Assembly (NCBI RefSeq): GCF_002154725.1 | Contig: NZ_MTAW01000038.1 | Location: 50,131 to 114,130, forward strand | Direction: 5' to 3' | DNA: 64,000 nucleotides | DNA from: Nostoc sp. 106C | Lineage (GTDB): Bacteria > Cyanobacteriota > Cyanobacteriia > Cyanobacteriales > Nostocaceae | In this document: one piece after another, positions 34,689 through 44,333 of the stretch | How positions within the stretch are numbered: the first letter of the stretch is position 1 | Layout of the letters: every line of letters begins with the position of its first letter | Position numbers and translations under genes: made by a program | Notes under the pieces: generated by a model | What the model was told of the DNA's origin: nothing | What the model saw: only the letters and a program-made list of their open reading frames with translations | Database searches by the model: none

Positions 34689-35069
34689 ATGAAAGCCTCA
34701 ACGATTATTGCATATTTAGGAGCCGCAGGACTAGTCGTATTAGGAGTAATAATGACGAAATCAAATCCCACTGAGGTTGAATATCAAGACTATGCTGTAC
34801 AACGGTTGACGCAATATTTAAAAACCGATGTTTGTCAGAAAACACAAGACATTATAGAAAATTTAATACACTTTAATTGTGAAAAAGCAGTGGATTCCGT
34901 TAACCCGCAAATGCGGGGAATTATCGCAGGAACTACAAAACGTCAAGATTATATGATTTTTAGTATTTACAGTACAGATTTAAAACTGAATTCTTTTATA
35001 CCGTCTTACAAATTTGAGACTGTGGGAGCATTTAATAACTTTTATACGTACTCTGCTGAACAGCAGTAG
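34689..35069 (+). CDS. DUF4359 domain protein
   Basis: 126-aa protein with an N-terminal hydrophobic segment (AYLGAAGLVVLGVIMTKSNP, about 8-27) acting as signal anchor, then a soluble domain matching cyanobacterial DUF4359 proteins (EYQDYAVQRLTQYLKTDVC, IIAGTTKRQDYMIFSIYSTDL). Two Cys (about 54 and 66) could form a disulphide outside the membrane. Function unknown. The kinase-GUN4 gene follows on the same strand after 75 bp, so co-transcription is possible but not shown. Confidence 0.75.
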   Translation: MKASTIIAYLGAAGLVVLGVIMTKSNPTEVEYQDYAVQRLTQYLKTDVCQKTQDIIENLIHFNCEKAVDSVNPQMRGIIAGTTKRQDYMIFSIYSTDLKLNSFIPSYKFETVGAFNNFYTYSAEQQ

Positions 35070-35144
35070 CAGCAAGCACAGGGGGAGAATTCGGAATTAG
35101 TTGGGAATACTTCTATGTAGACCCAAGGAAAACTCTACCTTGTA

Positions 35145-36524
35145 ATGAAACTCTGTCCTAACATTGGCTGTCTGTATCCGCACAATTTTGACACAGCAAG
35201 ATTTTGTACCAGATGTGGTAGGCAACTATTGCTCAAAGACCGCTATCATTTGCTTCATCTGATTGGACGTGGTGGCTTTGGCATTACTTTTTTAGCTGTG
35301 GATGAACACCATTTCTCCAAACCCAAGTGCGTCATTAAACAATTCTGCTTTCCAGAACAAAATGGGGCAAGCTTTGAGAAGGCGGTGGAATTATTTCGCC
35401 AGGAAGCCGTCCGCCTGAGTGAGTTGCAGCATCCCCAAATACCCCAACTGCTAGAGTACTTTGAACAAGAAAATCAACTATATTTGGTAGAAGAATGGAT
35501 TGCAGGACAGACGCTAGCACAGGAGTTGCAACAGCAAGGAGTTTTTAGCGAAGCGCAAATTTGGGAACTTCTAAAAGAATTGTTACCAGTGCTGCAATTT
35601 ATTCATGTCCGACAAGTGATCCATCGGGACATTAAGCCAGCAAATATCATGCGTAGATCATCAGGAAATGATCTAGTTTTAATTGACTTTGGAGTTGCCA
35701 AACAGATCACCGCTACAGCTTTGCTACATACAGGTACAACAGTCGGAAGTCCAGGATATATGGCTCCTGAACAAATGCGGGGTAAAGCGCTACCAGCTAG
35801 TGACCTTTACAGTTTAGGGGTGACTTGTATTTACTTATTAACGGGGATTTCTCCCTTTGATTTGTTTGATATAACTAGCGATCGCTGGGTGTGGCGCGAT
35901 TATATTTTAGGTAAGGATACAATAAATCCTCGTCTCGCTGACATTCTCGATAAACTACTGCAAAATGCTCTCTCCCAGCGTTACAAATCTGCTGTTGAAG
36001 CTCTGCAAGTGCTGAACTGCGCGCTCAAACTTGATTCTTCCCAACCTGCACAGAAAAAGCCAGTTCATACTTTGAAATCACAAGCAGGAGTGGATTACCA
36101 TCACTTGCGCGATTTACTTGCTTTAAGACAATGGCAATCAGCAGATGAAACAACTTGGGCACTGATGTGTCAAGCAATCAGAAAGCCCATAGGCAGCTAT
36201 TTTTTTAGTAGTGATATTGAAAATTTGCCTTGTGAGGATTTAGAAATAATTGACGAATTATGGATGAAATATAGCAAAGGGCGTTTTGGTTTCAGCGTGC
36301 AAAGGCAAATTTATGAAAGTGTTGACGGTGACTATGGCAAGTTTTGCGCTGCTATAGGCTGGAATCTACCCCACTCTACTTCTCCACTTCAGAAATTATT
36401 TTTTCGGTTGTCAGCGCCTCCAGGACATTTACCCTCCCACAATTGGGCTGGTGGTACTCAATTGTGGCGACACCTCAGTGCTTTAACAGCAAAACTGGCA
36501 AACTGTAATACTAATTTAATGTGA
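35145..36524 (+). CDS. Ser/Thr protein kinase fused to GUN4 domain
   Basis: 459-aa fusion. Residues 4-24 hold four Cys (C4, C9, C21, C24) in a zinc-ribbon-like prefix common in cyanobacterial kinases. The kinase spans about 32-290: Gly loop LIGRGGFGITFLA, catalytic HRDIKPANIM, DFGVAK, and APE-like MAPEQM. A linker then leads to a GUN4 domain (about 315-459) with LRDLLALRQWQSADE, GRFGFSVQRQIYES and the C-terminal half needed for porphyrin binding. GUN4 domains bind protoporphyrin and Mg-protoporphyrin, and free GUN4 stimulates Mg-chelatase. The fusion suggests a kinase that senses tetrapyrroles or that has borrowed the fold; whether the porphyrin pocket is intact is not decided. Confidence 0.9.
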   Translation: MKLCPNIGCLYPHNFDTARFCTRCGRQLLLKDRYHLLHLIGRGGFGITFLAVDEHHFSKPKCVIKQFCFPEQNGASFEKAVELFRQEAVRLSELQHPQIPQLLEYFEQENQLYLVEEWIAGQTLAQELQQQGVFSEAQIWELLKELLPVLQFIHVRQVIHRDIKPANIMRRSSGNDLVLIDFGVAKQITATALLHTGTTVGSPGYMAPEQMRGKALPASDLYSLGVTCIYLLTGISPFDLFDITSDRWVWRDYILGKDTINPRLADILDKLLQNALSQRYKSAVEALQVLNCALKLDSSQPAQKKPVHTLKSQAGVDYHHLRDLLALRQWQSADETTWALMCQAIRKPIGSYFFSSDIENLPCEDLEIIDELWMKYSKGRFGFSVQRQIYESVDGDYGKFCAAIGWNLPHSTSPLQKLFFRLSAPPGHLPSHNWAGGTQLWRHLSALTAKLANCNTNLM

Positions 36525-36544
36525 GTTCGATGAACCTCTCCCCA

Positions 36545-36567
36545 ACCCCTCTCCGCATCGGAGAGGG
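36545..36567. repeat. hairpin after the kinase-GUN4 gene
   Basis: CCCCTCTCC and GGAGAGGGG form a 9-bp perfect stem with a 5-nt loop, starting about 20 bp after the stop codon. Related C/G-rich hairpins occur at 23940-23965 and 46464-46522. The remainder of 36570-36989 is AT-rich and shows nothing else. Confidence 0.55.
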
Positions 36568-36989
36568 GCATACAATTTCTTATTTTGGGCAGAAAATTAA
36601 ATTTATCACAACGGAAACATCAGCTTTTTAAGTCTCTCTCCGCAACGGGAAGAGGAATGGAAGTGGGGTTCTTTGAATACATCGAACTCACGTCAATTTA
36701 GGATTTTAGATTTTGGATTAAAAATACTAATTGATACCAACAATCTGTAACAGGTAATTATTGATAGGAGTGTATTCCCCCGTTATTGAATATTTAAACG
36801 CCTTAGTGTTATTAAGGTCTGGCTCAATGCTTTACCCATCTGCTAGCCCTGACCTAGCAAGAAAGGTACGCAGCATTGGCAGATGAAAGCCTTATCAATA
36901 CTGCTCTTTAGCTAACTCAGAATATTTTTTCTTAGTTAGTTTCTTAAAATATGAGATTAAATTTATCTAATTAATATAGAAAGTATAAT

Positions 36990-37622
36990 TCAAGGCAAAT
37001 TAATCAAGCTTTTTCCTTGATTATCAGATGAAGTGCGAAGCCATTCTAAAAAACTAGAATCTAATTTATCAACATTTTTTAAACTTTGTAAATCTTCACT
37101 TTGTTTTGCAATTTCTCGCATTGCTAACGGGTGCAGGGCAAATTCTTTCTTTTGCTCTTCAAGCGATTTTTCATCCCACCAATTAGGATTTTCAATATCT
37201 TTCATGGCAGTGAGATAACCATCAATTGTGTTCATTACAGACTTTGCAACCTTAATAATGTTTTTTGGTGTAGGGTCAAGACAGGCTTCCAAAGAGAAGC
37301 AAATTGCAGAAGCCGCTTCCTGTGCTTCAACATCGTACTGCGAGCCTGACACATCATCGGCATGGGGAACTACTTCACTGCACACCTTCAATAGTTGGCG
37401 AATTTGTTCACCACTTATTGGTTGTCCTTGAATAAAAAACCATACTTCATTTAGTGCATTTCTTAGAATAGAAGGATCGCCCCAACCATCTTCTTGCCTG
37501 ACCAGACTATAATTAGGTAAAAGCCGCTCGCAACAAGCAGCAGCAAATGCAAGTCTGTGAGCAGATAGAAGCCATGTTAATTCTGCTTCTAAAACATCAA
37601 ATTCGTAAAGTTTAAGATTCAT
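36990..37622 (-). CDS. DUF416 family protein (YjaG-like)
   Basis: 210-aa cytosolic all-helical protein of the DUF416/YjaG family: LSAHRLAFAAACCERLLPNY near the N-terminus, WFFIQG, then a DDVSGSQYDVEAQEAASAICF block. ATG at 37622 gives MNLKLYEFDVLEAEL, in line with family members; the frame stays open upstream to 37853 but that DNA is the decayed palindromic element. No biochemical role is established for the family. It is divergent from the CbiX-type gene. Confidence 0.8.
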   Translation of the reverse strand: MNLKLYEFDVLEAELTWLLSAHRLAFAAACCERLLPNYSLVRQEDGWGDPSILRNALNEVWFFIQGQPISGEQIRQLLKVCSEVVPHADDVSGSQYDVEAQEAASAICFSLEACLDPTPKNIIKVAKSVMNTIDGYLTAMKDIENPNWWDEKSLEEQKKEFALHPLAMREIAKQSEDLQSLKNVDKLDSSFLEWLRTSSDNQGKSLINLP

Positions 37623-37691
37623 ATTTTTGCTCGGTGCATTAAAGTCAAATGTTAGTGAATTCAGTGATGAAGTCAAGCAATGGCTTAAGTA

Positions 37692-37782
37692 ATGCTTTAC
37701 GCATTCATGACGAAAAACTAAGCTTTTGTGATTACTTCGTTTCGCTCGTAATGACAAAATTCGTAGTCCTTGTATAAGTCCT
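37692..37782. mobile_element. decayed second copy of the AGGACTTACGCA element
   Basis: Interior GACGAAAAACTAAGC and TTTCGCTCGTAATGAC match the element at 23784-23875, and the right end TGTATAAGTCCT matches its TIR with two changes; the left end reads AATGCTTTACGCA. It lies in the divergent spacer between the DUF416 gene and the CbiX-type chelatase gene. Confidence 0.7.
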
Positions 37783-37840
37783 GATTGATTAATATTTAGT
37801 AAAATATTACAAATAACTAGTAAAAGTTCAACTTTTGCCC

Positions 37841-38566
37841 ATGCCATCTGCATACCTCCTGGTATCTCACGGAAGTCGCGATCCGCGCCCAGAAATTGCT
37901 ATGCAGCAACTGGCGAGGTTGATACGTGACAAATTACAAAACACTCACAAGCCAGAATATCTATTTGATATAGTTTACTTAGAACTAAGGCCGGAACCTT
38001 TACACACGCAGATCAAACATTTTGCCGAAAGCGCTTTTGCTGCTAACTGCGATCGCCTCAAAGTTATACCCTTATTTTTATTGCCGGGAGTGCATGTTAT
38101 GAAAGACATTCCCCATGAAATAACTCTAGCTCAACAGGCTCTTGGTCAAGATATGATGATTGACCTACAACCATATATAGGTAGTCATCCCAATTTAGAA
38201 AGCTTAGTTGCCAAGCAAATATCAAGCAAAAATACAGCAGCGTGGATTCTATTAGCGCATGGTAGTCGTCGCCCTGGTTCTCAACAGCCAGTGGAAGCAA
38301 TTGCTGAAAATCTGGGTGCAGTGGCAGCTTATTGGTCTCTAGCCCCAAGTTTAGAATCACGAGTCAAAGAGTTAATTGCTGTTGGCAAGAGGGAGATTGC
38401 AATTTTGCCATACTTTTTATTCCCTGGTGGCATAACTGATGCGATCGCTCAGTCAGTAGAGACGCTAAAATTACAATTTCCTCTCGTAAATTTCCATTTG
38501 GCGCAGCCCTTGGGAGCAAATACAGAAGAATTAGCCCAGCTAATTTGGGATTTAATAGATACATGA
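37841..38566 (+). CDS. sirohydrochlorin chelatase, CbiX/SirB type
   Basis: 241-aa two-half-domain class II chelatase that inserts a metal into sirohydrochlorin, for siroheme (iron) or cobalamin (cobalt). Both halves carry the HGSR motif with the catalytic His: LLVSHGSRDPRPE (about 6-18) and WILLAHGSRRPGS (about 140-152); IPLFLLPGVHVMKDIP and ILPYFLFPGGITDAI are the matching second motifs. Start: ATG at 37841; a TTG six bases earlier is less likely. The stop overlaps the cobA start by ATGA, implying translational coupling and a shared siroheme pathway. Whether iron or cobalt is inserted is not readable; pairing with cobA alone favours siroheme. Confidence 0.88.
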   Translation: MPSAYLLVSHGSRDPRPEIAMQQLARLIRDKLQNTHKPEYLFDIVYLELRPEPLHTQIKHFAESAFAANCDRLKVIPLFLLPGVHVMKDIPHEITLAQQALGQDMMIDLQPYIGSHPNLESLVAKQISSKNTAAWILLAHGSRRPGSQQPVEAIAENLGAVAAYWSLAPSLESRVKELIAVGKREIAILPYFLFPGGITDAIAQSVETLKLQFPLVNFHLAQPLGANTEELAQLIWDLIDT

Positions 38567-39345
38567 ACCGCACAGACACACAGGAGAACAAGTTTTTGGG
38601 AAAGGTTTATTTGGTAGGTGCGGGGCCAGGAGATCCAGGACTGATGACTCTCAAGGGTAAGGGTCTGCTGGAATGTGCTGATGTGGTTATCTATGATGCT
38701 TTGGTGAGTCCAGCAATTTTGGAGATGATTAACCCGCAAGCAGAGCAAATCAACGCGGGTAAGCGGATGGGGCGACATTCCCTATTACAAGAAGACACAA
38801 CCCAACTACTAATTGATAAAGCGCGGGATCATGCAATAGTCGTGCGGCTTAAGGGTGGCGACCCGTTTATTTTTGGTCGTGGCGGCGAAGAAATGGAAGA
38901 ATTGGTAACAGCGGGAATCCCAGTAGAAGTTGTGCCTGGTATTACCTCAGGAATTGCGGCACCAGCCTATGCGGGTATTCCTTTAACTCATCGGTTGTAT
39001 AGCTCTTCAGTTACCTTTGTTACGGGTCACGAGTCGGCGGGTAAGTATCGACCTACTGTAAATTGGGGTGCGATCGCCCACGGTTCGGAAACTATAGTTA
39101 TTTATATGGGAATTCATAATCTGCCCTATATTGTGGAGCAATTGCGGGTAGCAGGCTTGAGTTTAGAAACGCCAATTGCCTTAGTACGTTGGGGTACACG
39201 ACCAGACCAAGAAGAGTTGATTGGTCAAGTTGGGACAATTGTCGAGCAAGTGGAAAAGACTGGATTTGGCGCACCAGCGATCGCAGTCATTGGCTTGGTG
39301 GTCAATATGCACTGTATTTTATCTGATTGTCGTCCCCGGTCATGA
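38563..39345 (+). CDS. cobA: uroporphyrinogen-III C-methyltransferase
   Basis: 260-aa SAM-dependent methylase that makes precorrin-2 from uroporphyrinogen III, the branch point to siroheme and cobalamin. Signatures are [18 protein letters not shown] (about 11-28, SAM site), [27 protein letters not shown] (about 98-114), [22 protein letters not shown] and [11 protein letters not shown] 38563 lies within the stop of the CbiX-type gene (ATGA). It is the stand-alone form, without the CysG dehydrogenase/chelatase part; oxidation and chelation must come from separate proteins, the latter probably from the coupled upstream gene. The next minus-strand genes converge from the other side. Confidence 0.94.
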   Translation: MNRTDTQENKFLGKVYLVGAGPGDPGLMTLKGKGLLECADVVIYDALVSPAILEMINPQAEQINAGKRMGRHSLLQEDTTQLLIDKARDHAIVVRLKGGDPFIFGRGGEEMEELVTAGIPVEVVPGITSGIAAPAYAGIPLTHRLYSSSVTFVTGHESAGKYRPTVNWGAIAHGSETIVIYMGIHNLPYIVEQLRVAGLSLETPIALVRWGTRPDQEELIGQVGTIVEQVEKTGFGAPAIAVIGLVVNMHCILSDCRPRS

Positions 39346-39360
39346 ACGGAATTGCGGAGA

Positions 39361-39450
39361 TGAGGGAAAAATAACAAAAGACAAATGACCGATGACAAAT
39401 GACAAAATGACAAGTAGTCAATTATAAATGACAAGTGACAAATAACAAAT
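39361..39450. repeat. heptamer STRR (GACAAAT)n
   Basis: About ten tandem or near-tandem copies of (A)TGACAAA / GACAAAT variants between cobA and the convergent response regulator. This type of heptanucleotide repeat is frequent in heterocystous cyanobacteria. Confidence 0.8.
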
Positions 39451-39473
39451 GAGTCTTGTTAATTTGTAACTAT

Positions 39474-39869
39474 TCATGATAGAATACAATTCCACTCGGT
39501 GGCTGATTGAATCGCACTCAGTAAATCTTCAGGAGTATACGGCTTAGTTAAATAGACATCGGCACCTTGTTTCCTCGCCCATAAATGATCAACTGCCTGA
39601 TTTTTATTACTACAGACCACAATCGGTACTTTTTGACTATTTAAATTTATTTTCAGGAAGCGGCACAACTCAAACCCACTCATTCCTGGCATCACCACGC
39701 TGGTAACAATCGCATCGGGTCTTTCTTCCAATGCTATTTCTAAAGCCTCTTTAGCACTAGAAGCTTTAACAATGTTGTAACCCCAATCTCCGAGATAATG
39801 ACTGATAATTTTCCATTCTCGCAGAGAGTCTTTGACAATCAAAATTTTCCCAGCCCAAGTAATACTCAA
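39474..39869 (-). CDS. single-domain response regulator, lacking phospho-Asp
   Basis: 131-aa receiver domain of the CheY/PilH type. The fold markers are present (ILIVKDS, MPGMSGFELCRFLK, VPIVVCSNKNQ, GADVYLTKPYTPEDLL with the conserved Lys), but the phosphoacceptor position in the family pattern PDLILLD reads PDAIVTS: Ser replaces Asp, and the first acidic pair DD reads KD. It is therefore likely not phosphorylated in the usual way. TTG start at 39869 is supported by AGGAGG seven bases upstream. Together with the next gene upstream (PatA/PixG-like) it resembles a PixG-PixH motility pair, 72 bp apart. Confidence 0.88.
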   Translation of the reverse strand: MSITWAGKILIVKDSLREWKIISHYLGDWGYNIVKASSAKEALEIALEERPDAIVTSVVMPGMSGFELCRFLKINLNSQKVPIVVCSNKNQAVDHLWARKQGADVYLTKPYTPEDLLSAIQSATEWNCILS

Positions 39870-39940
39870 CCCTCAACCTCCTACAGAAATATGTTGGCTT
39901 GGTATCGTTATAGTGCTGATTGCGAAATTACACCAGGTGT

Positions 39941-41059
39941 TTACACCATGTGTTGAAAGATAGTTTTAAGTAAATCTCCTTGAGTAAAAGGCTTAGTTAA
40001 ATAACCTGATGCTTTCACCATTTTGGCTTTTGCTCTATCTATCAACCCAGTTTTTCCTGTTACCATAATCACAGGTGTATTTTTAAACTGTGAGTGTTTA
40101 CGCAGTAGAGAACATAACTCATACCCATCTAAATTTGGCATGGTAATGTCTAATAAAATTAAGTCAGGTTTGGTACGGAGAATTTCCATTAAAGCTTTTA
40201 ATGAATCTGTGACACCAACAACAGAAAACATTTGCTCATCCAAAAAGTTTTTGATAGCATTTAATACACTTGGGCTATCATCAATGCAAAAGATAGTGTA
40301 GATTTTTTTGTCATTAGCGGAAGGAGAAACATGCTGAAGGCTGTTATCTCGATTGTCAGAATAATTGGGCAAATAGTTAGAGTTTTCCACTACTTGAGAG
40401 CTACCAGTTCTCAGCGCTGATGGGGCTTTTATTGGAGGTTGCGATGGCTTTTGACGTGCAAATGACCCCTGTCTTTGAGAAATGGATGAGTGAATATTTC
40501 CTTGTGCTGGTGATGTTTCGCGACCAGCAAATTCTCCCCTATATTTTTGGCACTGTTCAACCAGTAGGCGCAGATTTAAATAACAGAACTTTGGCAAATC
40601 ATCTAAAAAGGATTCAGGAACAAATTCATAACTTCCTTCCTCCACGCTTAAAAAGGATTCTAAAACTTCTAGCGCCAATTGTTCTATTAAAATTCCTGCT
40701 TGTGTAGGACTAATATATTTCTGATTGACTAACCAACAAATAGCTAGATAATCTGGATTTGGTATTGCCTGATTCTCAATCCCTGTTTCAAATATTGCTC
40801 GTAGCTGCTCATCAATTCCTTTAGGAATAGTAGAAATCTGCTTACTCAAGCGCTGCAAGTTTCTATAAAGCGGCTCAAACATTTTCTCCGAGTAGCAAGC
40901 ATATATCAGTTTGCCTTCATCTATATATATTGACCAAGAACCTGATGTACTAAATACTTGTAAGCACCCGGTCACCGACTTATTAGTGATTTTTTTTAAA
41001 AGAGATAGGGGCTGTAGTTTCTGAAAAAACCTGTATCTACTAATAGGAAGTGTCTTCAT
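39941..41059 (-). CDS. PatA/PixG-like response regulator
   Basis: 372-aa regulator of the PatA/PixG/TaxP1 type. The N-terminal region (about 1-175) is the PATAN/DUF4388-like domain (FFQKLQPLSLLKKI, GCLQVFSTSGSWSIYIDEGKL), a low-complexity linker follows, and the C-terminal receiver (about 250-372) has DDSP, the phosphoacceptor Asp in LILLDITMPNLDGYE and the conserved TKPF Lys. In cyanobacteria such proteins act in type IV pilus motility, phototaxis or, for PatA, heterocyst patterning; here no chemotaxis kinase gene lies nearby. It is upstream of the degenerate receiver on the same strand. ATG at 41059 is the natural start. Confidence 0.9.
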   Translation of the reverse strand: MKTLPISRYRFFQKLQPLSLLKKITNKSVTGCLQVFSTSGSWSIYIDEGKLIYACYSEKMFEPLYRNLQRLSKQISTIPKGIDEQLRAIFETGIENQAIPNPDYLAICWLVNQKYISPTQAGILIEQLALEVLESFLSVEEGSYEFVPESFLDDLPKFCYLNLRLLVEQCQKYRGEFAGRETSPAQGNIHSSISQRQGSFARQKPSQPPIKAPSALRTGSSQVVENSNYLPNYSDNRDNSLQHVSPSANDKKIYTIFCIDDSPSVLNAIKNFLDEQMFSVVGVTDSLKALMEILRTKPDLILLDITMPNLDGYELCSLLRKHSQFKNTPVIMVTGKTGLIDRAKAKMVKASGYLTKPFTQGDLLKTIFQHMV

Positions 41060-42702
41060 TGGGACGGCTCTAATATAAAAGCAATATTTGCAGTTGAATG
41101 TTGTGGAAACCCTTTCCCAGCATCACAGGGATTAAGCTAGAAGTGCTTTCAGATAAAAATAGCGCTTCACATCTACGTGAGTACAGGCGAATTGCCCACT
41201 CTCCAACTCCCCACTCCCTGTCACACTATAGTGCATCGAACTGCACTCGTGCTGAAGTAGAACAGCCATGCTATTGCCAAATAGCAAAATGGCTATACTT
41301 GCTGCTAGGAAACAGTATTCCAAAAATCAGCTTTACTTTCTGTATCTTTCGCTAATCTAGCTCATATCACAGTAACGCAAGTGTTTACTAGTAGCCACCG
41401 CTTTCAGCTTTTATGAAATGACAGTGATACTGGTAAAGGGTTTTTACGCTATGAGATTGTAGCTAATTTCGCCTTGGGTATGACTCCATTTTAATTCACC
41501 GTATTTATTGTAACTAAGTAAACGAACAGTTTATTATTTTATCCAAATTGGAGATTGTGGAGATTATCTCTGTATGCTTGGATAAAATTATTACTTGTAC
41601 AATAATAGCGAATTACCATCAACGGTGAGTTAGTTAATATTTTGAGCGATGATTGTGCGTAATTCGATGTAATTGCTACCAACTTGGCAGAAGGCAAGCT
41701 TTTCACAAGCATTGAGGACAAATTTTACTGTTATGGGAGGAAATTACTTACTCTGCACAATATTAAGTGCTAAATTCTCAAATTTATAGAGAAATTTAGA
41801 GAATTACATAGCAAATCTCAGCCAGTTAGAAAACTCTATGTAGGCTGATTCTCTATGTATCACCGATTTACCGATGTCTGATCCCAAACCATCACACAGA
41901 AGTGTATGTTATTACCTGCTGCGGGGAATGCTTTTAGGGTTTTGTTGATCCATAGGCTGATTTTACAGATAAAAAGAGATTGTCATACTTAAGTAGTTGA
42001 AAAATAGTAATTTTCAGCTAAATGGTAGATATTAAGTACGTTCCTTAATAAGACCTAGGTTACTTCAAAATTTAGGAACAGTGAAAGAAAATATGTGAAA
42101 TTTATGATAAGTAAATCTAGGAAATATAAAAAAAAATTTATTTATTTGCTACTCCGGGCTAAGCAGAAATGTACAGTAAATTATCATTTTTTAGTTATTA
42201 AATCATATTTATGCAGTAGTAAAACACTTAGACAGTTTAAAAAAATATTTAAGAAGTTAAATAGAATTTAGCCCTTGTAATTATAAAGAAACTATTGGTA
42301 AATTGCTGAGGGGTTAGACCCCCAATAAATTCTCCAACATTCTTCATAAACTCTCTGAACTTTAGAGCGATATGAAGAAGAGATCGCTTCTTGCGATGAA
42401 GCCCTGTACCTAACAGATTATCAATAATTGGCGAGATTGGGAGAATAGAGGTATGGCAGTCCTCAAATCTCAAGATTATCAGGCTACTGTAAAAACCTGC
42501 AATGAAGCCATCAATGCACAGATTACGATCAAGGTTATGACGAATAATATAGTCGCAAAGGCAAAAGTTTGTATAACTACCGTAAGCAGCAAAATCCTGA
42601 TTCTTAGCTTGGCGCTTGAGTTCGTTAAAATTAACTAGCAGAAACTCAACAACAAGCACTCTGCGTTTTACTTCCAGATAGGGGAATTAATCCAGACCAA
42701 TT
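41060..42702. other. long gene-poor region
   Basis: 1.6 kb with no supported gene. Around 41267-41297 is a hairpin (GCTATT-GCC-AAATAGC within GCCAT/ATGGC). A 136-aa minus-strand frame at 42249-42659 and a 61-aa plus-strand frame overlap each other but neither has a recognised domain. The rest is AT-rich. Confidence 0.4.
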
Positions 42703-43662
42703 GTGACCGAATTTAATTTACAAGTCCAAGCAAACAGCGATGGCCTCACCAACGCCTCTAGCGAACGCCTCGATCGCTACCTTTCTCAAGAACTACCAAA
42801 TTTATCCCGTTCCCGCATCCAACAGCTAATCGAACAGGGTAATGTCCATCTCAATGGTCAAGTCTGCACATCTAAAAAAATCAATGTCAAAGCAGGCGAT
42901 CGCATTACTCTAGAAATCCCAGAAGCTCAACCTCTAGAACTGCAAGCAGAAGATATTGCCTTAGATATCTTATATGAAGATGACCAGCTACTCATTCTGA
43001 ATAAACCCGCAGGTTTAGTTGTGCATCCTGCACCTGGTCATCCAGATGGCACACTAGTTAATGCTTTGTTGGCACACTGTCCCAACTTACCTGGAATTGG
43101 GGGAGTCCAGCGTCCGGGAATTGTGCATCGATTAGATAAGGATACAACCGGGGCGATCGCTATTGCCAAAACAGATATCGCTTATCAAAGCTTGCAAGCA
43201 CAACTCCAAGCCAAAACTGCACGAAGAGAATACTTAGGTGTAGTTTATGGTGCGCCAAAAGCTGAAAGTGGTCTTATAGATTTACCCATTGGTCGCCACC
43301 GCCAAGACCGTAAAAAAATGGCAGTTGTTCCCATTGAACAAGGCGGACGTGCTGCTGTCACTCATTGGCGAGTACTAGAACGTTTGGGAAATTACACATT
43401 AATTCACTTCCAACTAGAAACCGGACGCACCCATCAAATTCGCGTCCACAGCTCCAAAATTGGTCATCCCATTGTTGGCGATCCAGTTTATGGTTCTGGT
43501 CGTTCTATTGGAGTAAATTTGCCTGGTCAAGCACTGCACGCTTGGAAGCTCAAGTTACAGCATCCTTTATCAGGAAATCTAATTGAGGTCACAGCACCCC
43601 CTCCACAAACATTTCTCACTTTGCTAGAAGTTTTGCGGCGGCGTGCGGCTATTTCTTATTAG
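42703..43662 (+). CDS. RluA-family pseudouridine synthase (RluD-like)
   Basis: 319-aa RNA pseudouridine synthase, which isomerises uridines in rRNA or tRNA. An S4 RNA-binding domain at about 18-75 (RLDRYLSQELPNLSRSRIQQ) precedes the catalytic domain with the active-site Asp in VHRLDKDTTGAIAIAKT, plus LNKPAGLVVHPAPGHPDG and GRTHQIRVH. The size and S4 domain match RluD/RluC. GTG start at 42703. Target positions cannot be assigned from sequence; RluD-type (23S helix 69) is the best guess. Stands alone upstream of the pec operon. Confidence 0.9.
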   Translation: MTEFNLQVQANSDGLTNASSERLDRYLSQELPNLSRSRIQQLIEQGNVHLNGQVCTSKKINVKAGDRITLEIPEAQPLELQAEDIALDILYEDDQLLILNKPAGLVVHPAPGHPDGTLVNALLAHCPNLPGIGGVQRPGIVHRLDKDTTGAIAIAKTDIAYQSLQAQLQAKTARREYLGVVYGAPKAESGLIDLPIGRHRQDRKKMAVVPIEQGGRAAVTHWRVLERLGNYTLIHFQLETGRTHQIRVHSSKIGHPIVGDPVYGSGRSIGVNLPGQALHAWKLKLQHPLSGNLIEVTAPPPQTFLTLLEVLRRRAAISY

Positions 43663-44333
43663 ATAAGTTAAAAATATTGGTCAATATTTCTGATTTCCTT
43701 AACTCTGCTTTACAGAAGTACATAAATAAATGTTACATCTAAAGTGATAGCAAAAACCATAGTTTAGCTGTCCAAAATGAGTAATTATGCTGGATATATA
43801 AAAACTATCTTGATTTTTAGCAATAATTAATTATTATTTTGATTCAACTTATTTAATAAAAAATGTATCTATTAATACTTTCTAAATTTGAATTCTCTTC
43901 TTTTAAAGCTTGAATTATACGTATTTACTGTTATAAATAATTTAAAAAATGGTTATTTATACAAATAATTTTCGTCTACCAAAATTTTGTTAACTAAAGT
44001 AAATAAATGTTATTAAATGTAAAGCTATTTTGTTATCAATCTAATTCAAAACTGTGCAGAGAAACGATTAGCAGAGAAATCTGTATGGAGTAACACTAAT
44101 TTACAAAACTTTATCAAAAATTTAGGCAAGCGATCTATACAATACAAAAAGGTTTTAAAAGCAATTAAAAACTAATCAAATAAAGATTTTTTGCCAAATT
44201 ATTGCACACATCAAGGCGATTTTATCGAGCCTTATGTGCAGTTTTGCCATACTTTATCTTTAGTTTTGTTAGTGATTAATTAATTGCTATTAACCTATAA
44301 AAAGCTGTAATAACCTTTAGGAGAAATTGAAAA
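43663..44333 (+). promoter_or_regulatory. pec operon upstream region
   Basis: 671 bp of AT-rich leader. An interrupted dyad lies at 44203-44217 / 44229-44240 (TGCACA..T.AAGGC with GCCTTATGTGCA), about 95-130 bp before pecB. A ribosome binding site AGGAGA (44319-44324) is 9 nt before the ATG. No promoter boxes stand out confidently. Confidence 0.5.

Noticed and set aside
35145..36524. Split kinase and GUN4 genes
   Set aside because: One continuous frame carries both domains without a stop or frameshift.
37622..37853. Longer start for the DUF416 protein
   Set aside because: The extension is encoded by the decayed AGGACTTACGCA element.
42249..42659. 136-aa minus-strand frame as a gene
   Set aside because: Overlaps another open frame on the plus strand, lacks family features and has no ribosome binding site; may be random.
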